DNA of 64,000 nucleotides, taken from NCBI GenBank assembly GCA_039105265.1, contig JAPFFF010000015.1, positions 2,294,001-2,358,000 on the forward strand, written 5' to 3'. This DNA comes from Tritrichomonas musculus. Its lineage: Eukaryota; Parabasalia; Tritrichomonadida; Tritrichomonadidae. Below the pieces are notes generated by a model. The model ran no database searches. It saw only the letters and a program-made list of their open reading frames with translations, and was not told the DNA's origin. Both the position numbers and the translations under genes were made by a program. Shown here piece after piece: positions 51,001 through 58,750 of the stretch. Position 1 is the first letter of the stretch. Every line of letters begins with the position of its first letter.

Positions 51001-51337
51001 TTTGAATAGCATCTGAATTATCATTCAAACATTTATAAAGCTGTTCTAAGGTGAAAGCATTGGTCAATTTGCCATTCACCTTGATTTGTCCTGTTGGATA
51101 AATATTGACTTTATATAAGTTTTTTAAATCTCCTGGTTTTATACCTGCACCTGCGGTTATATAAGCATCTATCTCTGTTTTATTATAAATGTTATTGAAG
51201 AAAACTGAAGAACCATCTTCATCTTCTATTTGAACAATTTTATTTCCATTCTCATCTTCTCCGACTTTGATTTCTATTCCATTTGATTTTAATGACTCAG
51301 CCTCACTTGATTGAATTGAGTATAAACCAATCGACAT
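45026..51337 (-). CDS. Giant fiber-like protein (Y)
   Basis: This 2103-residue protein starts MSIGLYSIQSSEAE. Helical regions fill the first 580 residues. A membrane-type segment follows near 595-615 (SILTVILVLLGSGIMGMVI), then an Asp/Asn-rich stretch. Tryptophan-rich WRTN modules lie at about 780-1010, and a beta domain has FKEYCFGNEWVLTWDGTKW (about 1290-1310). A Gly/Ala hydrophobic segment is near 1630, with coiled coils and a short C-terminal domain after it. Compared with X, one gene here covers what X splits between two. An attachment or fiber role is inferred. Confidence 0.7.
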   Translation of the reverse strand: MSIGLYSIQSSEAESLKSNGIEIKVGEDENGNKIVQIEDEDGSSVFFNNIYNKTEIDAYITAGAGIKPGDLKNLYKVNIYPTGQIKVNGKLTNAFTLEQLYKCLNDNSDAIQNSLNQLKIDATFDVNREISDLTLKGLDFDLKNKYYISTENNSIKTYNQLIRVLNQFIKHSRAMTVISPDNKLLKMLPLKKEDGAQLLDYWEDKRCYYEKEKVATINEIIESLNITLENLYNWMKTFNNLKDFGFDSSSNIKPDGKAKVITYVETEKESEPWYGSFLTKNRMKTKDEPITNFDQMVNAINTNTETISQMHEDIMEGLNNQEVTVYNEAKDEIETKTLKTKTVNDKGEIEYDNIANVFEKLKKADKQNQNFFRHIMENFNKTALKNIYNNFKQTVFGKDGETYQKTYIAHFDDDVAGDKHFAVVENFVDFLKQYFSNTSSFEDWKEWIGKNINKQKIKEIFDGVVVPMIDEVGNAEIKEYHFVTDADQIIDPEEAVEVEKLWEWLKEIIQNKKYTAPIQTFLYNNFSKEKFIEIFNGTVQLIWDKSTKKIIHAVYQFVNHPIETTGDIVIEVNSAYEFLKKYYENQTELMKSILTVILVLLGSGIMGMVITSAFKKIRAKKIENGRLALSTSNFEGGQLLDINNGIIIDGNGNDNNDDDNNDDDMRDPSFQGWIDTTNRNIRNIIQQHNVLEERVSNIRECNCNDNNNNNNQRFFGQISQQQHLDIQQLIQKQNHLIIDNSVGSFVDAMFQPEIYQEAATQVNTTIKRRRKKKEKVNVIDTSHDRSFRRDENYVFDILTDHWVLHNNSNFQSGWRTNLNAQNMPRNFIIDTFHGEWVAIGAENGIQESNADWRTNPSSALATFLLPSQINDGVFRWSDRYDQWIFHANYNSYINQDQSERLEWQRDQRQHFGDNYVWNVFDQEWQEHGQNFEAGWRTNHEFVPPDNYVWDDYLEEWVMLSYRNRGFDSNWRNSYSESVSIMVEFLNSGRFLGKGQIVQYGGEWVWRHHVDPVDDIKLLSDEIADININNNLPANISGVNSVNELLESYDINILKEDGRTIDEKKPVLGNFNILANLNVNGLINGVDIEKLATSSDKTDSLFNIKFGVPEFNVKNENVEGDTKTINNVNYNILKIKINDDDIEQKLKAFNGNIFKIILRKDVVYDTEGRYIKEFFISVHDNHIQCPIIAYDEESKGYTNKCSEDSSQFFIAFDERLNIVPYTLWMNGDLSIMNQTSQDFIESNKPVFKCKIIEADNSLKLHKSDVHYFYKPSIISEDNDYYKMIFEIPSDYTIPLNLQFKFKEYCFGNEWVLTWDGTKWMGNNIQARIVGKVVNKLNRTKMSESSRPSNSVFIMIKKTEANEKLIPKSESSPESLIHGLFQNTSKKFELIKKDGTKIEPKSLYWFLDDSEIVNDERYPDYSIGKLNIICDDYPNNNFKIEEIDEIHLNIETPGYPQFTVAYTFKANGVFVNSVNKKGHFGLIPLKDTIESLELHLEDSLIDDNTRNIELYLRKDIINSIEEVNWDSKTNAFAYIIKSQFYDVSPNPNAATTLYTDYNITSSKIITADNITTMRSDLNVLTNNFDVVSYDVQAISNKVDVLNSEMVAINLKTQNLEYDEKNTRMISYVALAFGIAGTVGSAISIGMSINPNFIKFPTQTVSNAGQTTTRGGGILQRIQNFFKEWWYRRAGYRNLGDMELFDNPGITRSIQSTTDLTPLFEWCDKEYEPLPDETFDDDFDDPTKAVLSIRATEEMCNQFRDSLKRPFKLLASKVEEIENSDFISKSDLKRDDTIDINGKLIDGKIHLEAEDTISEGNIKVRIMIMKVSEYNDIDYEENYPIIHISNGEISNYEGTENFPTASLQDKTIIIDNPKRHRISAISIKENTAIRSMKYSVNDIAYMSDIDALNKKIDQIEENSHTNDENIAKIMNTYPTVDETNEALDVLKGRIETLEAENTTLKATIAAFEARITALEEKNDPDSQWKAYYTGFTDVTDEYNRYFLFSYFTSEKHIIIDNLDNDPTGDNEPVPDGEYLLIFKDKTQKLHFIRFISTEWSDPQQIKSYLDEIYFKDTNPPSGAYDIYNIELDCDTCSMICFDAIYMKKSA

Positions 51338-51353
51338 ATTTAATAATAAATAA

Positions 51354-52091
51354 ATGTTAATTTCTATGCAAAGCCGTGATTCACAAAAATATCATACTGT
51401 TTCTTTGACGATGAATATACCTTGGAAATGCAGCTATGTAAAATATTATGTGTCTTCTATAAACACTAATTCAAACATATTATTAAGCACAAAAGATGAT
51501 TATATGAAATATCAAGTTGGCAAAACCGTTCATACTATTGAATTTTCTGAGTCCTATCATTATTCTATCAAACAACTTGAACAAATTTTTAGTCAGAAAA
51601 GTGAATTAGCATGGGAATATGATAAAAATAAACGAACATTTAAGATAACAGCAAGTTTGAAAACAACAATTACATCAATATCTCACAGAGCAGCATTATT
51701 GACTGGATTATACAACACTCCGTTGCCTTTGACAATTGATCCTAAAGAACCCTTTATTGTACCAGATTTGCCGATCATAACTCATACAAAACTTTATTTG
51801 GTCTCTTTACAAGGTAATCCGATGTATTCAGCTATTGGAGATCAAGAGTATACTCCTTCAGTTATAGGAAATATAAACACAATGGCTATAGACGGCAAGC
51901 CACTGATTTATGACTTTGAGAAAGAAGGAAAACCAATAAAAATAAAAACAAACACAGATAGTTTAAAATATTTAGAATTAAGTTTAGTCGATTTCCAATT
52001 TCAGCCTATCGCTTTAAAAAATCCTTTGTTTGTTTCAATTAAAGTAAAGCCAGCTAAAGATGCAGACGTTAAGGATGTGTTAACTAAATGA
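51354..52091 (+). CDS. Candidate minor capsid (penton-like) protein (Y)
   Basis: This 245-residue protein is homologous over its full length to 36387-37136 in X, with the shared blocks IPWKC, SHRAALLTGLYNT and LVSLQGNPMYSAIG. It is divergent from the fiber-like gene with 16 bases between the start codons and overlaps the polymerase gene by eight bases at its end. Both arrangements are as in X. Confidence 0.6.
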   Translation: MLISMQSRDSQKYHTVSLTMNIPWKCSYVKYYVSSINTNSNILLSTKDDYMKYQVGKTVHTIEFSESYHYSIKQLEQIFSQKSELAWEYDKNKRTFKITASLKTTITSISHRAALLTGLYNTPLPLTIDPKEPFIVPDLPIITHTKLYLVSLQGNPMYSAIGDQEYTPSVIGNINTMAIDGKPLIYDFEKEGKPIKIKTNTDSLKYLELSLVDFQFQPIALKNPLFVSIKVKPAKDADVKDVLTK

Positions 52092-55000
52092 ATTTAAGGG
52101 TCCTGCTAAACTTTTTGAGATTAGTCTGCTGAAAAGTTTGAGTTTTTCTGAATGCATTTGTGCCATCTAATAAATTGAACTCCATTTTGGCCCCAGCATA
52201 CAATTTTTCATAGAGTTCTTCAATTGTGATGTCCATTCGTTTACATTTATTAATGATCACTTGATGAGGAATGCCCTTGAGTCTTATATGATATCCTTCT
52301 TTTCCTTCTTCATCGACTAAGATATCTAAATAACTTTTCTTGCCTAATGCGATCAGTTTTCGTGAATGTATTTGGCCTACTGCACCCTCAAAACCGTCAA
52401 AATCATTATGAAATTGACACATGTTTTCACCTATTAATTCAGCATCATATTTCTCCTTAAAGATCTCTGCCACTTTTTTCACATCATCTTCATATAGGTG
52501 CATGCTATCGGTATCTTGATAGAATATTTCAATCCCATTTTGTTCTGCACTAGCCATAACACGATTCATCAAATGTTTTGACCATGAAAGAACGCTAGCA
52601 CCAAATTGTGGGAGATTGAAATGATCATTGATCGGCTTCAGCTTTTTCACATAGCATCTATCAATTGTCGGTTCATCATAGATTTCTGTGATAAAGTTAT
52701 AATTGCGCCAAATGTATTTCATTAGCTCATCTCTGGGTACACTTTTTGTTTCGGTTTTCATCGCTTTCAATATTGATTTGCCATAGATTGAATTCAATAG
52801 CAATTTGATCGTTGACTGCAGTGGATTCTTCTCTTTCTTATATTTGAGTCTTAAATTAAATAATCCAAGAATGAACTCATTTATCTTCTTATTAAATCCT
52901 TCATCAAAATAGTAACCACGAATAACTTCGTATTTGAGATCATAGAACTCTATTAAATCCATTAGTGCAATCTTGTCAATATAAAAATTGCTAACAGGGT
53001 CATTGTCAAATATTTTTGAGCCCTTATCATTTCGTCTAAAGACTTGCCCGAATTTATATGGCTTATCGGATTTGCACTTGATTTCATTAATATTGATTTC
53101 AATAAAAAAAGTGTCAAATTTCATCAATTGATCATGGTCTATATTTTGAGGCAAAATTTTCGGTTTTCCTTTAGCAACACCATCCATTACATACATAGCT
53201 GAAGGATAAAGGCTAACTGCATCAAAATCTTGTATTCTTCCTTCTATATATTGCTTTTGATTTGATGCTGTCATTGTTCTTCCTCCGCTTACACATCTTT
53301 GAATAAAGTTTTGCGGTTTGCCACTTAATTGATAACAACCGTCAAAACATCCATATTTATTGGCGAAATGATAACCGATAGATGAGATTGAAATAAAGTT
53401 ATTAACGCCTAACATTTCTGTACCTGTTTGTTTGAATACTTCTTTCAAATCTTTATCAAATTTTTCAAGCCCTTTCATAAGAACGATACAATCTTTAAAA
53501 CAATAGAACTTGGCATATTTCATAATATTAATTGAATCATTTTTTTCATTGTATGCTTCACTTATTTTGGCATTTTCTAGGATTTGTTTGCTTTCATCTT
53601 TACCATCGTTCTCTTTTCTATACTGCTCATAGAATTCATTGATTGGCAGAACAGCTTTTTGAATGTTTTTTTCAGTGTATATTTTGTATGCCATAACCTC
53701 TTTATGCACATCTAAATTAAACATAGATGCAAAATTCCTGAGAGCCGATGGAATAATTGAATAGGAATTGCGAAACGTAAGCTTTTTCACTAATTTACCA
53801 TTTGAAGCATACTTGAGCATAATGACTTGCAAAACTGTGCCTGTTCTTTCAGTTATTTGTGTTTTCCATCCAGGAGTATTGATGAAAAAGCAACCATCGT
53901 ACTTTAAATTGTGAAAATAAGTTAGTGAATTATTGTATAGATAATTGAGAAGCTGACGATCAATGTTTTCACCTTCAAAACTTATTTTGTGAATATTTTG
54001 GCCTTCACGATACACTGTGCAATTCAAATAAGGACGATGAGGAGATACAGTAGTGTCTGTTTCAAAATCTGAATAATATACTCTAGACCAATCTTTCTCT
54101 TTCTTCTTATCTTTATTCGAGTCAATTATTTTTGTGCATAATTCTTCATTATAATCAAGATCAATGTAATCATTCAATCCATCGTATTCGGTTGTATTCA
54201 ATATGGATAATTCGCAGCTTCTTATCTCTCTGAACATATTGAGCTCAAACATTTTTCTGAATATCATCATTGGAAGAGTGCCATTTTCTGAATAAAAAAT
54301 CTTTTCGCCTTTGAAGCCTTTGATCATGAAGCGGTTTTTATCATCTTTGAACTTTTCGTCTATTTCTTTTGCATGTTCAAGATAATAGATGGTGCATTTG
54401 ATTGGCCTATATATCATGTAGTGATCTTTATAAAGAAGCAACTCTACTGTTCGATCATAACCTTTCTTTCTGGTGTCTATTTTGATCTGCATTTGATGCT
54501 TAATATCAAACCTTTCGTCGATTCTTTTCACGACAAAACTGCATTTGAATTTTTCTGATATCTCTTTGATTTTGTTATTTGGTATCGATTTTGTTTGAAC
54601 ATAATATCGCAAGTGATTTATTTCTTCATCATTGAACACTCCTGACTGAATCAAAGCATAGACAAAACAATTATCTTTATAATTTTTCTTATCTATCTTT
54701 GAGAATATTTGGAATTCACTGAGATCTAAATTAGATAAATTAATAAAAGGAAAGAATGAGCCTTCTGGTGTTGATCTATAATCTGGATCGATTTCGACTT
54801 CTTCATGATATAAAGCATGGTCATCTTCATCTTCTTTAATAACATCGAACTTAATTCCTTTATCGTCTAGTTGTTTTCTCAGAAAAAGTACATCATATTT
54901 GACTGGAATGAATTCAAAATTGACAGTTGGGTTTGTATCTGATTTCTCTTCTGACAAGTCTAATTCGCCTGATATGTGACCTATTGTGCTCTCTATGTCA

Positions 55001-55434
55001 TGTTTGTCGCTGAGAGTGAACCATTTTGCGTGTCCATCAAGTGTGTATGCTTTGACGACAACTTTTGATTTATTTCGAATCTTATAGCAGTGTCGAAGCA
55101 TCTCTGTAAATGCGAGTCTCTTGCACTCACTGTCTCCAATATCGACTTCAAAGGAGAACTCTTTTGCAGCCATAAACATGAGTCTTTTGAGTTCTCTTTG
55201 AAATAACTCTTGATCATCCACTTCTTTTACTCTTTTTTCGTATGCTTGTCTTGCTTGTGTCTTTGATTCTTCATAAAAGTCTATAGACAAGTTCATTATG
55301 TCATTATCTACATTTGATATATTGGTTTTCATCTTTTTCCCCGACAAGCCACTTCTTTGTAATCTTTGTATTTGATTTTGCTGTGTTTGAACAAGTTTTA
55401 TCAATTCTTCTCTTGAAAGTTTGTTGAAGTCCAT
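52084..55434 (-). CDS. Protein-primed DNA polymerase B (Y)
   Basis: This 1116-residue protein has YYSDFET and FHNLKYD exonuclease motifs, motif A DFDAVSLYPS, motif B LLLNSIYGKS, motif C YQDTDSMH and KKSY. It is strongly similar to the X polymerase throughout. It has an added N-terminal Gln-rich helix. The OTU-like pattern is kept as DNCFVYALIQSG and KDHYMI. The ATG at 55434 is the first in frame. Confidence 0.92.
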   Translation of the reverse strand: MDFNKLSREELIKLVQTQQNQIQRLQRSGLSGKKMKTNISNVDNDIMNLSIDFYEESKTQARQAYEKRVKEVDDQELFQRELKRLMFMAAKEFSFEVDIGDSECKRLAFTEMLRHCYKIRNKSKVVVKAYTLDGHAKWFTLSDKHDIESTIGHISGELDLSEEKSDTNPTVNFEFIPVKYDVLFLRKQLDDKGIKFDVIKEDEDDHALYHEEVEIDPDYRSTPEGSFFPFINLSNLDLSEFQIFSKIDKKNYKDNCFVYALIQSGVFNDEEINHLRYYVQTKSIPNNKIKEISEKFKCSFVVKRIDERFDIKHQMQIKIDTRKKGYDRTVELLLYKDHYMIYRPIKCTIYYLEHAKEIDEKFKDDKNRFMIKGFKGEKIFYSENGTLPMMIFRKMFELNMFREIRSCELSILNTTEYDGLNDYIDLDYNEELCTKIIDSNKDKKKEKDWSRVYYSDFETDTTVSPHRPYLNCTVYREGQNIHKISFEGENIDRQLLNYLYNNSLTYFHNLKYDGCFFINTPGWKTQITERTGTVLQVIMLKYASNGKLVKKLTFRNSYSIIPSALRNFASMFNLDVHKEVMAYKIYTEKNIQKAVLPINEFYEQYRKENDGKDESKQILENAKISEAYNEKNDSINIMKYAKFYCFKDCIVLMKGLEKFDKDLKEVFKQTGTEMLGVNNFISISSIGYHFANKYGCFDGCYQLSGKPQNFIQRCVSGGRTMTASNQKQYIEGRIQDFDAVSLYPSAMYVMDGVAKGKPKILPQNIDHDQLMKFDTFFIEININEIKCKSDKPYKFGQVFRRNDKGSKIFDNDPVSNFYIDKIALMDLIEFYDLKYEVIRGYYFDEGFNKKINEFILGLFNLRLKYKKEKNPLQSTIKLLLNSIYGKSILKAMKTETKSVPRDELMKYIWRNYNFITEIYDEPTIDRCYVKKLKPINDHFNLPQFGASVLSWSKHLMNRVMASAEQNGIEIFYQDTDSMHLYEDDVKKVAEIFKEKYDAELIGENMCQFHNDFDGFEGAVGQIHSRKLIALGKKSYLDILVDEEGKEGYHIRLKGIPHQVIINKCKRMDITIEELYEKLYAGAKMEFNLLDGTNAFRKTQTFQQTNLKKFSRTLKFI

Positions 55435-55526
55435 TTTAAGTGTGATTAAATTGACCTTTATTAACCTAAAAACCGTAGAAATATAAAAATAAAAATTTTC
55501 AAAATTTTAAAAAATTGAATTGTTTA

Positions 55527-56759
55527 TTAAAAAATTAAATCTTTAACATCAGGCTTAAAAGCACTGACAATTGAAATTTTTTGTTTCTGACTGACTGTTG
55601 CATATTTGGTATCAAAAGCTTTTGATCCAATTATTAAGGGCAAACGATATATTATCGTTTGGTATTCGTTATTCAATTCTGGTGTTGGATGATATTCATT
55701 ATAATTATTGACAAAGTGATTCATCATATCTAATAACTTCTGAGCATCGCGTGAACAAGAATATTTTCTGACTTCAAATAAAGAACGTTCTAATTCAATG
55801 GTTTTTTGGTCGAGAACGATCACAGACTGCTCAATTTTCTTGTATTTTTCGTGAACTTTTTCAGTAACTTTTTCTTCTATTTTATGATTGAAAGATTCGC
55901 AGCTCCATAATGAATCAGATATTTCACGAGGTTTCGATGCTTCTTTGGCTGCTAACTTTAAAGTTAGTTCTTGTATTTTTTCTTGCATCTCTTTGATTTT
56001 ATCATCATAAGAAGCACTTTGCTTTACAATCTCTTTCTTGAATTGTCTTCCAATGAATCTTGCTATCGTCTTTCTATCATCTTCACTTATGGTTTCATTT
56101 TCTTCTTCTTCTTCATTCATCAGAGATAACATAAGGTCTAAAAATTTTTTAGGTTTATTCTCTTTTTGTATTTTTTCATTTGCTTTTTGAATTTGTATTT
56201 GTGTTTGGTCTTTTGTTTGAGGAGGAGGCTGCATTTGTTCTTGAGATATTTGTGCTTGAGATGGTTGCATTTTTTCTTGTACTGTTTGCGTTTGAGGAGG
56301 AGGCTGCATTTGTTCTTGAGATATTTGTGCTTGTTGTCGCATCGGAAGCGGTTGTTGTATCGGAGGCGTTTGTCGCATCGGAGGCGGTTGTTGTATCGGA
56401 GGTATTAAATAATTATATGATTCTTCTAAAACATATTGATAACGGGGCACTCGCGGCTCTTCTATCACGTGATAGGGCTCTTCCGTATAATAACGGGGCA
56501 CTCCTATCACGTGATAGGGCTCTCGCGGCTCTTCCGTATAATAACGGGGCACTCGCGGCTCTTCTATCACGTGATAGGGCTCTTCCGTATAATAACGGGG
56601 CACTCCTATCACGTGATAGGGCTCTCGCGGCTCTTCCGTATTTTGGGGAACCACCGGCTCTTCCGTCTCGTGACGGGGCTCTCGGTGGTTCCCTATTTCT
56701 TTCCGTAATTTATTTTTTTCTTTTCTAGATGAATTGTTCCACAGCGCTTTGTTGATCAT
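55527..56759 (-). CDS. Repetitive coiled-coil protein (Y)
   Basis: This protein is 410 residues from the ATG at 56759; the frame continues upstream only to a TTG. Residues about 15-105 are a repeat built from EEPYHVI, EPRVPRY and GVPRYYT. Residues about 110-185 are a Gln/Pro-rich repeat (ISQEQMQPPPQTQ). Then comes a long coiled coil and a helical end. Position and plan match 31594-33036 in X, but the repeats are unrelated, so only the layout is conserved. Confidence 0.65.
   Translation of the reverse strand: MINKALWNNSSRKEKNKLRKEIGNHREPRHETEEPVVPQNTEEPREPYHVIGVPRYYTEEPYHVIEEPRVPRYYTEEPREPYHVIGVPRYYTEEPYHVIEEPRVPRYQYVLEESYNYLIPPIQQPPPMRQTPPIQQPLPMRQQAQISQEQMQPPPQTQTVQEKMQPSQAQISQEQMQPPPQTKDQTQIQIQKANEKIQKENKPKKFLDLMLSLMNEEEEENETISEDDRKTIARFIGRQFKKEIVKQSASYDDKIKEMQEKIQELTLKLAAKEASKPREISDSLWSCESFNHKIEEKVTEKVHEKYKKIEQSVIVLDQKTIELERSLFEVRKYSCSRDAQKLLDMMNHFVNNYNEYHPTPELNNEYQTIIYRLPLIIGSKAFDTKYATVSQKQKISIVSAFKPDVKDLIF
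56462..56619. repeat. Four CTATCACGTGATAG palindromes in a coding repeat (Y)
   Basis: Perfect 14-base palindromes containing the E-box core CACGTG occur at 56462, 56504, 56564 and 56606. The spacings are 42, 60 and 42, so the higher-order unit is 102 bases. They encode the YHVI part of the protein repeat. Local GC content is far above the surroundings. Confidence 0.85.
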
Positions 56760-57351
56760 TAAAAAAATGGTCAGCAATGGCGGTTTTTAAGAATAATTCA
56801 GAAGGAAAAAATTTATTCTCTCAATTATCGTTTCTGACAAAATTGAAATACGATAATTTTCATCGTTTTTTCAGTTTTAATATAAATGATTTAATTATTT
56901 TTAATTTGGAGTATATTTTTATTTAATATATTTTTAATTATTTATTTATAAATTATTTATTAATTAATTAAATCATTAATTTTCAAGATAATTCAATAAA
57001 AATAATTCAATTGAAAATTAATTTTGAATGTCCGATCATTTTTAATTTTTGCGATTTTTAAACATTTTATTTTAATCTAACGATTAATTATTTATTATCT
57101 ATATTAAATATATATATTATTTTTATGATTATTATTAAAAAACAAATTATTAAAAATATTTCAATAAATTGAGAGAATGTAAATTTTATTTCAAAGTATT
57201 TTATTTTTTAAATCTAAACTATTATTTAATATCTACATTAAATATACATATTTATAAAATAGTTATTTTTATTCTAAAAAATGTTTTTCCTATAGAATTT
57301 GAAAAATTAAAAAATTTTAAAATTCTTTTGAAAAAGTTTCATACTTTTTTA
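56760..57351. other. Extremely AT-rich divergent spacer (Y)
   Basis: This spacer between the coiled-coil gene and the 162-residue gene is composed nearly of A and T only, with TTAATTAATTAA-type stretches. A leader frame runs into the following gene, but its first Met with good context is at 57352. No motif is recognised. It could hold promoters or an easily melted origin. Confidence 0.4.
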
Positions 57352-57840
57352 ATGTCCGAGTTTTTCGAGATCGACAATTGGGATGAAATAGAACAAATCG
57401 AGTATTTCGAAAATCCGCTTTATTCCTTTTTAAACGAAGACGAAAAAACAATATTAAACGCGATTCATCCAGAAATCAAAAAGAAAGAAAATAAAATATA
57501 TTATAAAAATGATCAAGAGATGATTACACTTGCAAATCAAATACAACGTAGGCTTCATGTATCGACACCAGATGGAGAGCCAGAAAAGTTTTCATTATTG
57601 GAAAAGAAAGAGATACCCCCAAATTTTCCAGTCGATAAAAAGTTTCTCAAATTTTATCGAACATTATTTTATGATACTTATTATGTACAAGAATTAAGAG
57701 ATTTATATAATAAATTTTTCAAATGTAATTTAACGATAAAAGGTATAGGACATGTTAATGAAATAAAACTAATGTTTTCTCGTAAAAGAAAAATGATATA
57801 TCATAAAAGAAGGATTATTTATTCAAAGCTTTATAAATAA
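57352..57840 (+). CDS. Conserved small Maverick protein, 162 residues (Y)
   Basis: The start is the ATG at 57352 (MSEFFEIDNWDE). The N-terminal half is acidic. The C-terminal half matches the 141-residue protein of X (DLYNKFFKCNLTIKGIGH) and ends in a very basic tail (KRKMIYHKRRIIYSK). It stands on one side of the repeat cluster at 57842-58200, as its X counterpart stands beside the 19-bp array. Confidence 0.6.
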   Translation: MSEFFEIDNWDEIEQIEYFENPLYSFLNEDEKTILNAIHPEIKKKENKIYYKNDQEMITLANQIQRRLHVSTPDGEPEKFSLLEKKEIPPNFPVDKKFLKFYRTLFYDTYYVQELRDLYNKFFKCNLTIKGIGHVNEIKLMFSRKRKMIYHKRRIIYSKLYK

Positions 57841-57841
57841 A

Positions 57842-58200
57842 AGAACAAATTTGCTTTATTCAAATGTTTGCTTTTTAAAGTATTGAATTTTTATAGAGCA
57901 AATTTGCTTTATAAATATTTTGAATTATGATTGAAAACTATTCAAATGTTTGCTCTTTAAAGCATTGAATTAATAAAAGAGCAAATTTGCTTGATAAATA
58001 TTTTGAATTATGATTGAAAACCTCAGAAAAAAAGGTTTGTTTTTTAAATTCAATACTTTAAAGAGCAAATTTGCTTTATATTTTTTCTAATATAAATTAA
58101 TAAAAGAGCAAATTTGTTTTTAAAAATTATAGAGCAAATTTGCTTTATGAATATTTTGAATACTGATTGAAATTTAAAGAGCAAATTTGGTCTTTTATTT
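57842..58200. repeat. Cluster of GCAAATTTGC iterons (Y)
   Basis: About seven copies of AGAGCAAATTTGC(TTTAT) or close variants lie at roughly 57846, 57896, 57976, 58062, 58104, 58131 and 58178. Inverted partners TTTGCTCTTTAAAG lie near 57947 and, in a variant, near 57866. The core GCAAATTTGC is a perfect palindrome. Longer shared flanks such as ATATTTTGAATTATGATTGAAAA recur in part. There is no gene in the interval. It is a candidate binding-site array or origin. Confidence 0.8.
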
Positions 58201-58204
58201 TTTA

Positions 58205-58474
58205 ATGTCTAAGAGAGAGATAGATCCTGATTTCGGTCCTTATTCTTGTATGGCCTGGAAAAAATTAACTGAAAGGTATGGACCTAAAATCAATTTTAAT
58301 CAATTGTTTTCTATGGCCAAAATCTTATCTTTTGTATCCAATATTCCAATTCCATCAAAAAGCAAAAAAAATAAAGTCCTTTTAATTCTATGGTTCGATG
58401 AACACCTTGATATCTTGTGGCCAATAATTATTAAAAAGATTAAAGTCATAAAAGCAGATGGAACGGTTATTTAA
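58205..58474 (+). CDS. Small unknown protein, 89 residues (Y)
   Basis: The start is the ATG at 58205 (MSKREIDPDFGPYSCMAWKK). The protein is mixed helical with a hydrophobic C-terminal part. It has no counterpart in X and no known domain. It converges on the basic-region gene and overlaps its end by eight bases. Confidence 0.5.
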   Translation: MSKREIDPDFGPYSCMAWKKLTERYGPKINFNQLFSMAKILSFVSNIPIPSKSKKNKVLLILWFDEHLDILWPIIIKKIKVIKADGTVI

Positions 58475-58703
58475 TAAATTCTTTAACTTTTTCTTTTAAT
58501 TCTTCTATTTCTTTTTTCTTTCTTTCTCTATAAGCTTTTTGTTGTTGTTTTCTTGCTTCATGTCTTTCTTCATCAGTGGCATATTTTTGTTTTCTTCCTC
58601 TTTTATGCTCTTCATTTTTCAAGTTCTCAATACTTTCTGAGTGACTGAGCTTTTTGATAATATCTGTTTCATTAAATTCTGAAAAATTGAGTCGTCCGGC
58701 CAT
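58467..58703 (-). CDS. Basic-region (bZIP-like) DNA-binding protein (Y)
   Basis: This 78-residue protein has the core RGRKQKYATDEERHEA plus RKQQQKAYRERKKKE, nearly identical to X (30437-30727). The following IEELKEKVKEF could be a short zipper helix. It is divergent from the SF3 helicase gene with 47 bases between starts. A regulator or origin-binding protein of the element is a fair guess. Confidence 0.7.
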   Translation of the reverse strand: MAGRLNFSEFNETDIIKKLSHSESIENLKNEEHKRGRKQKYATDEERHEARKQQQKAYRERKKKEIEELKEKVKEFIK

Positions 58704-58750
58704 TTAATTTGAAAAGAAAAAAAAATTAAAAAATCTCATCACTCATTAAA

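Noticed and set aside
56180-56728. 182-codon frame opposite the Y coiled-coil gene
   Set aside because: It is a mirror of the GC-rich coding repeat on the other strand and has only low-complexity content.
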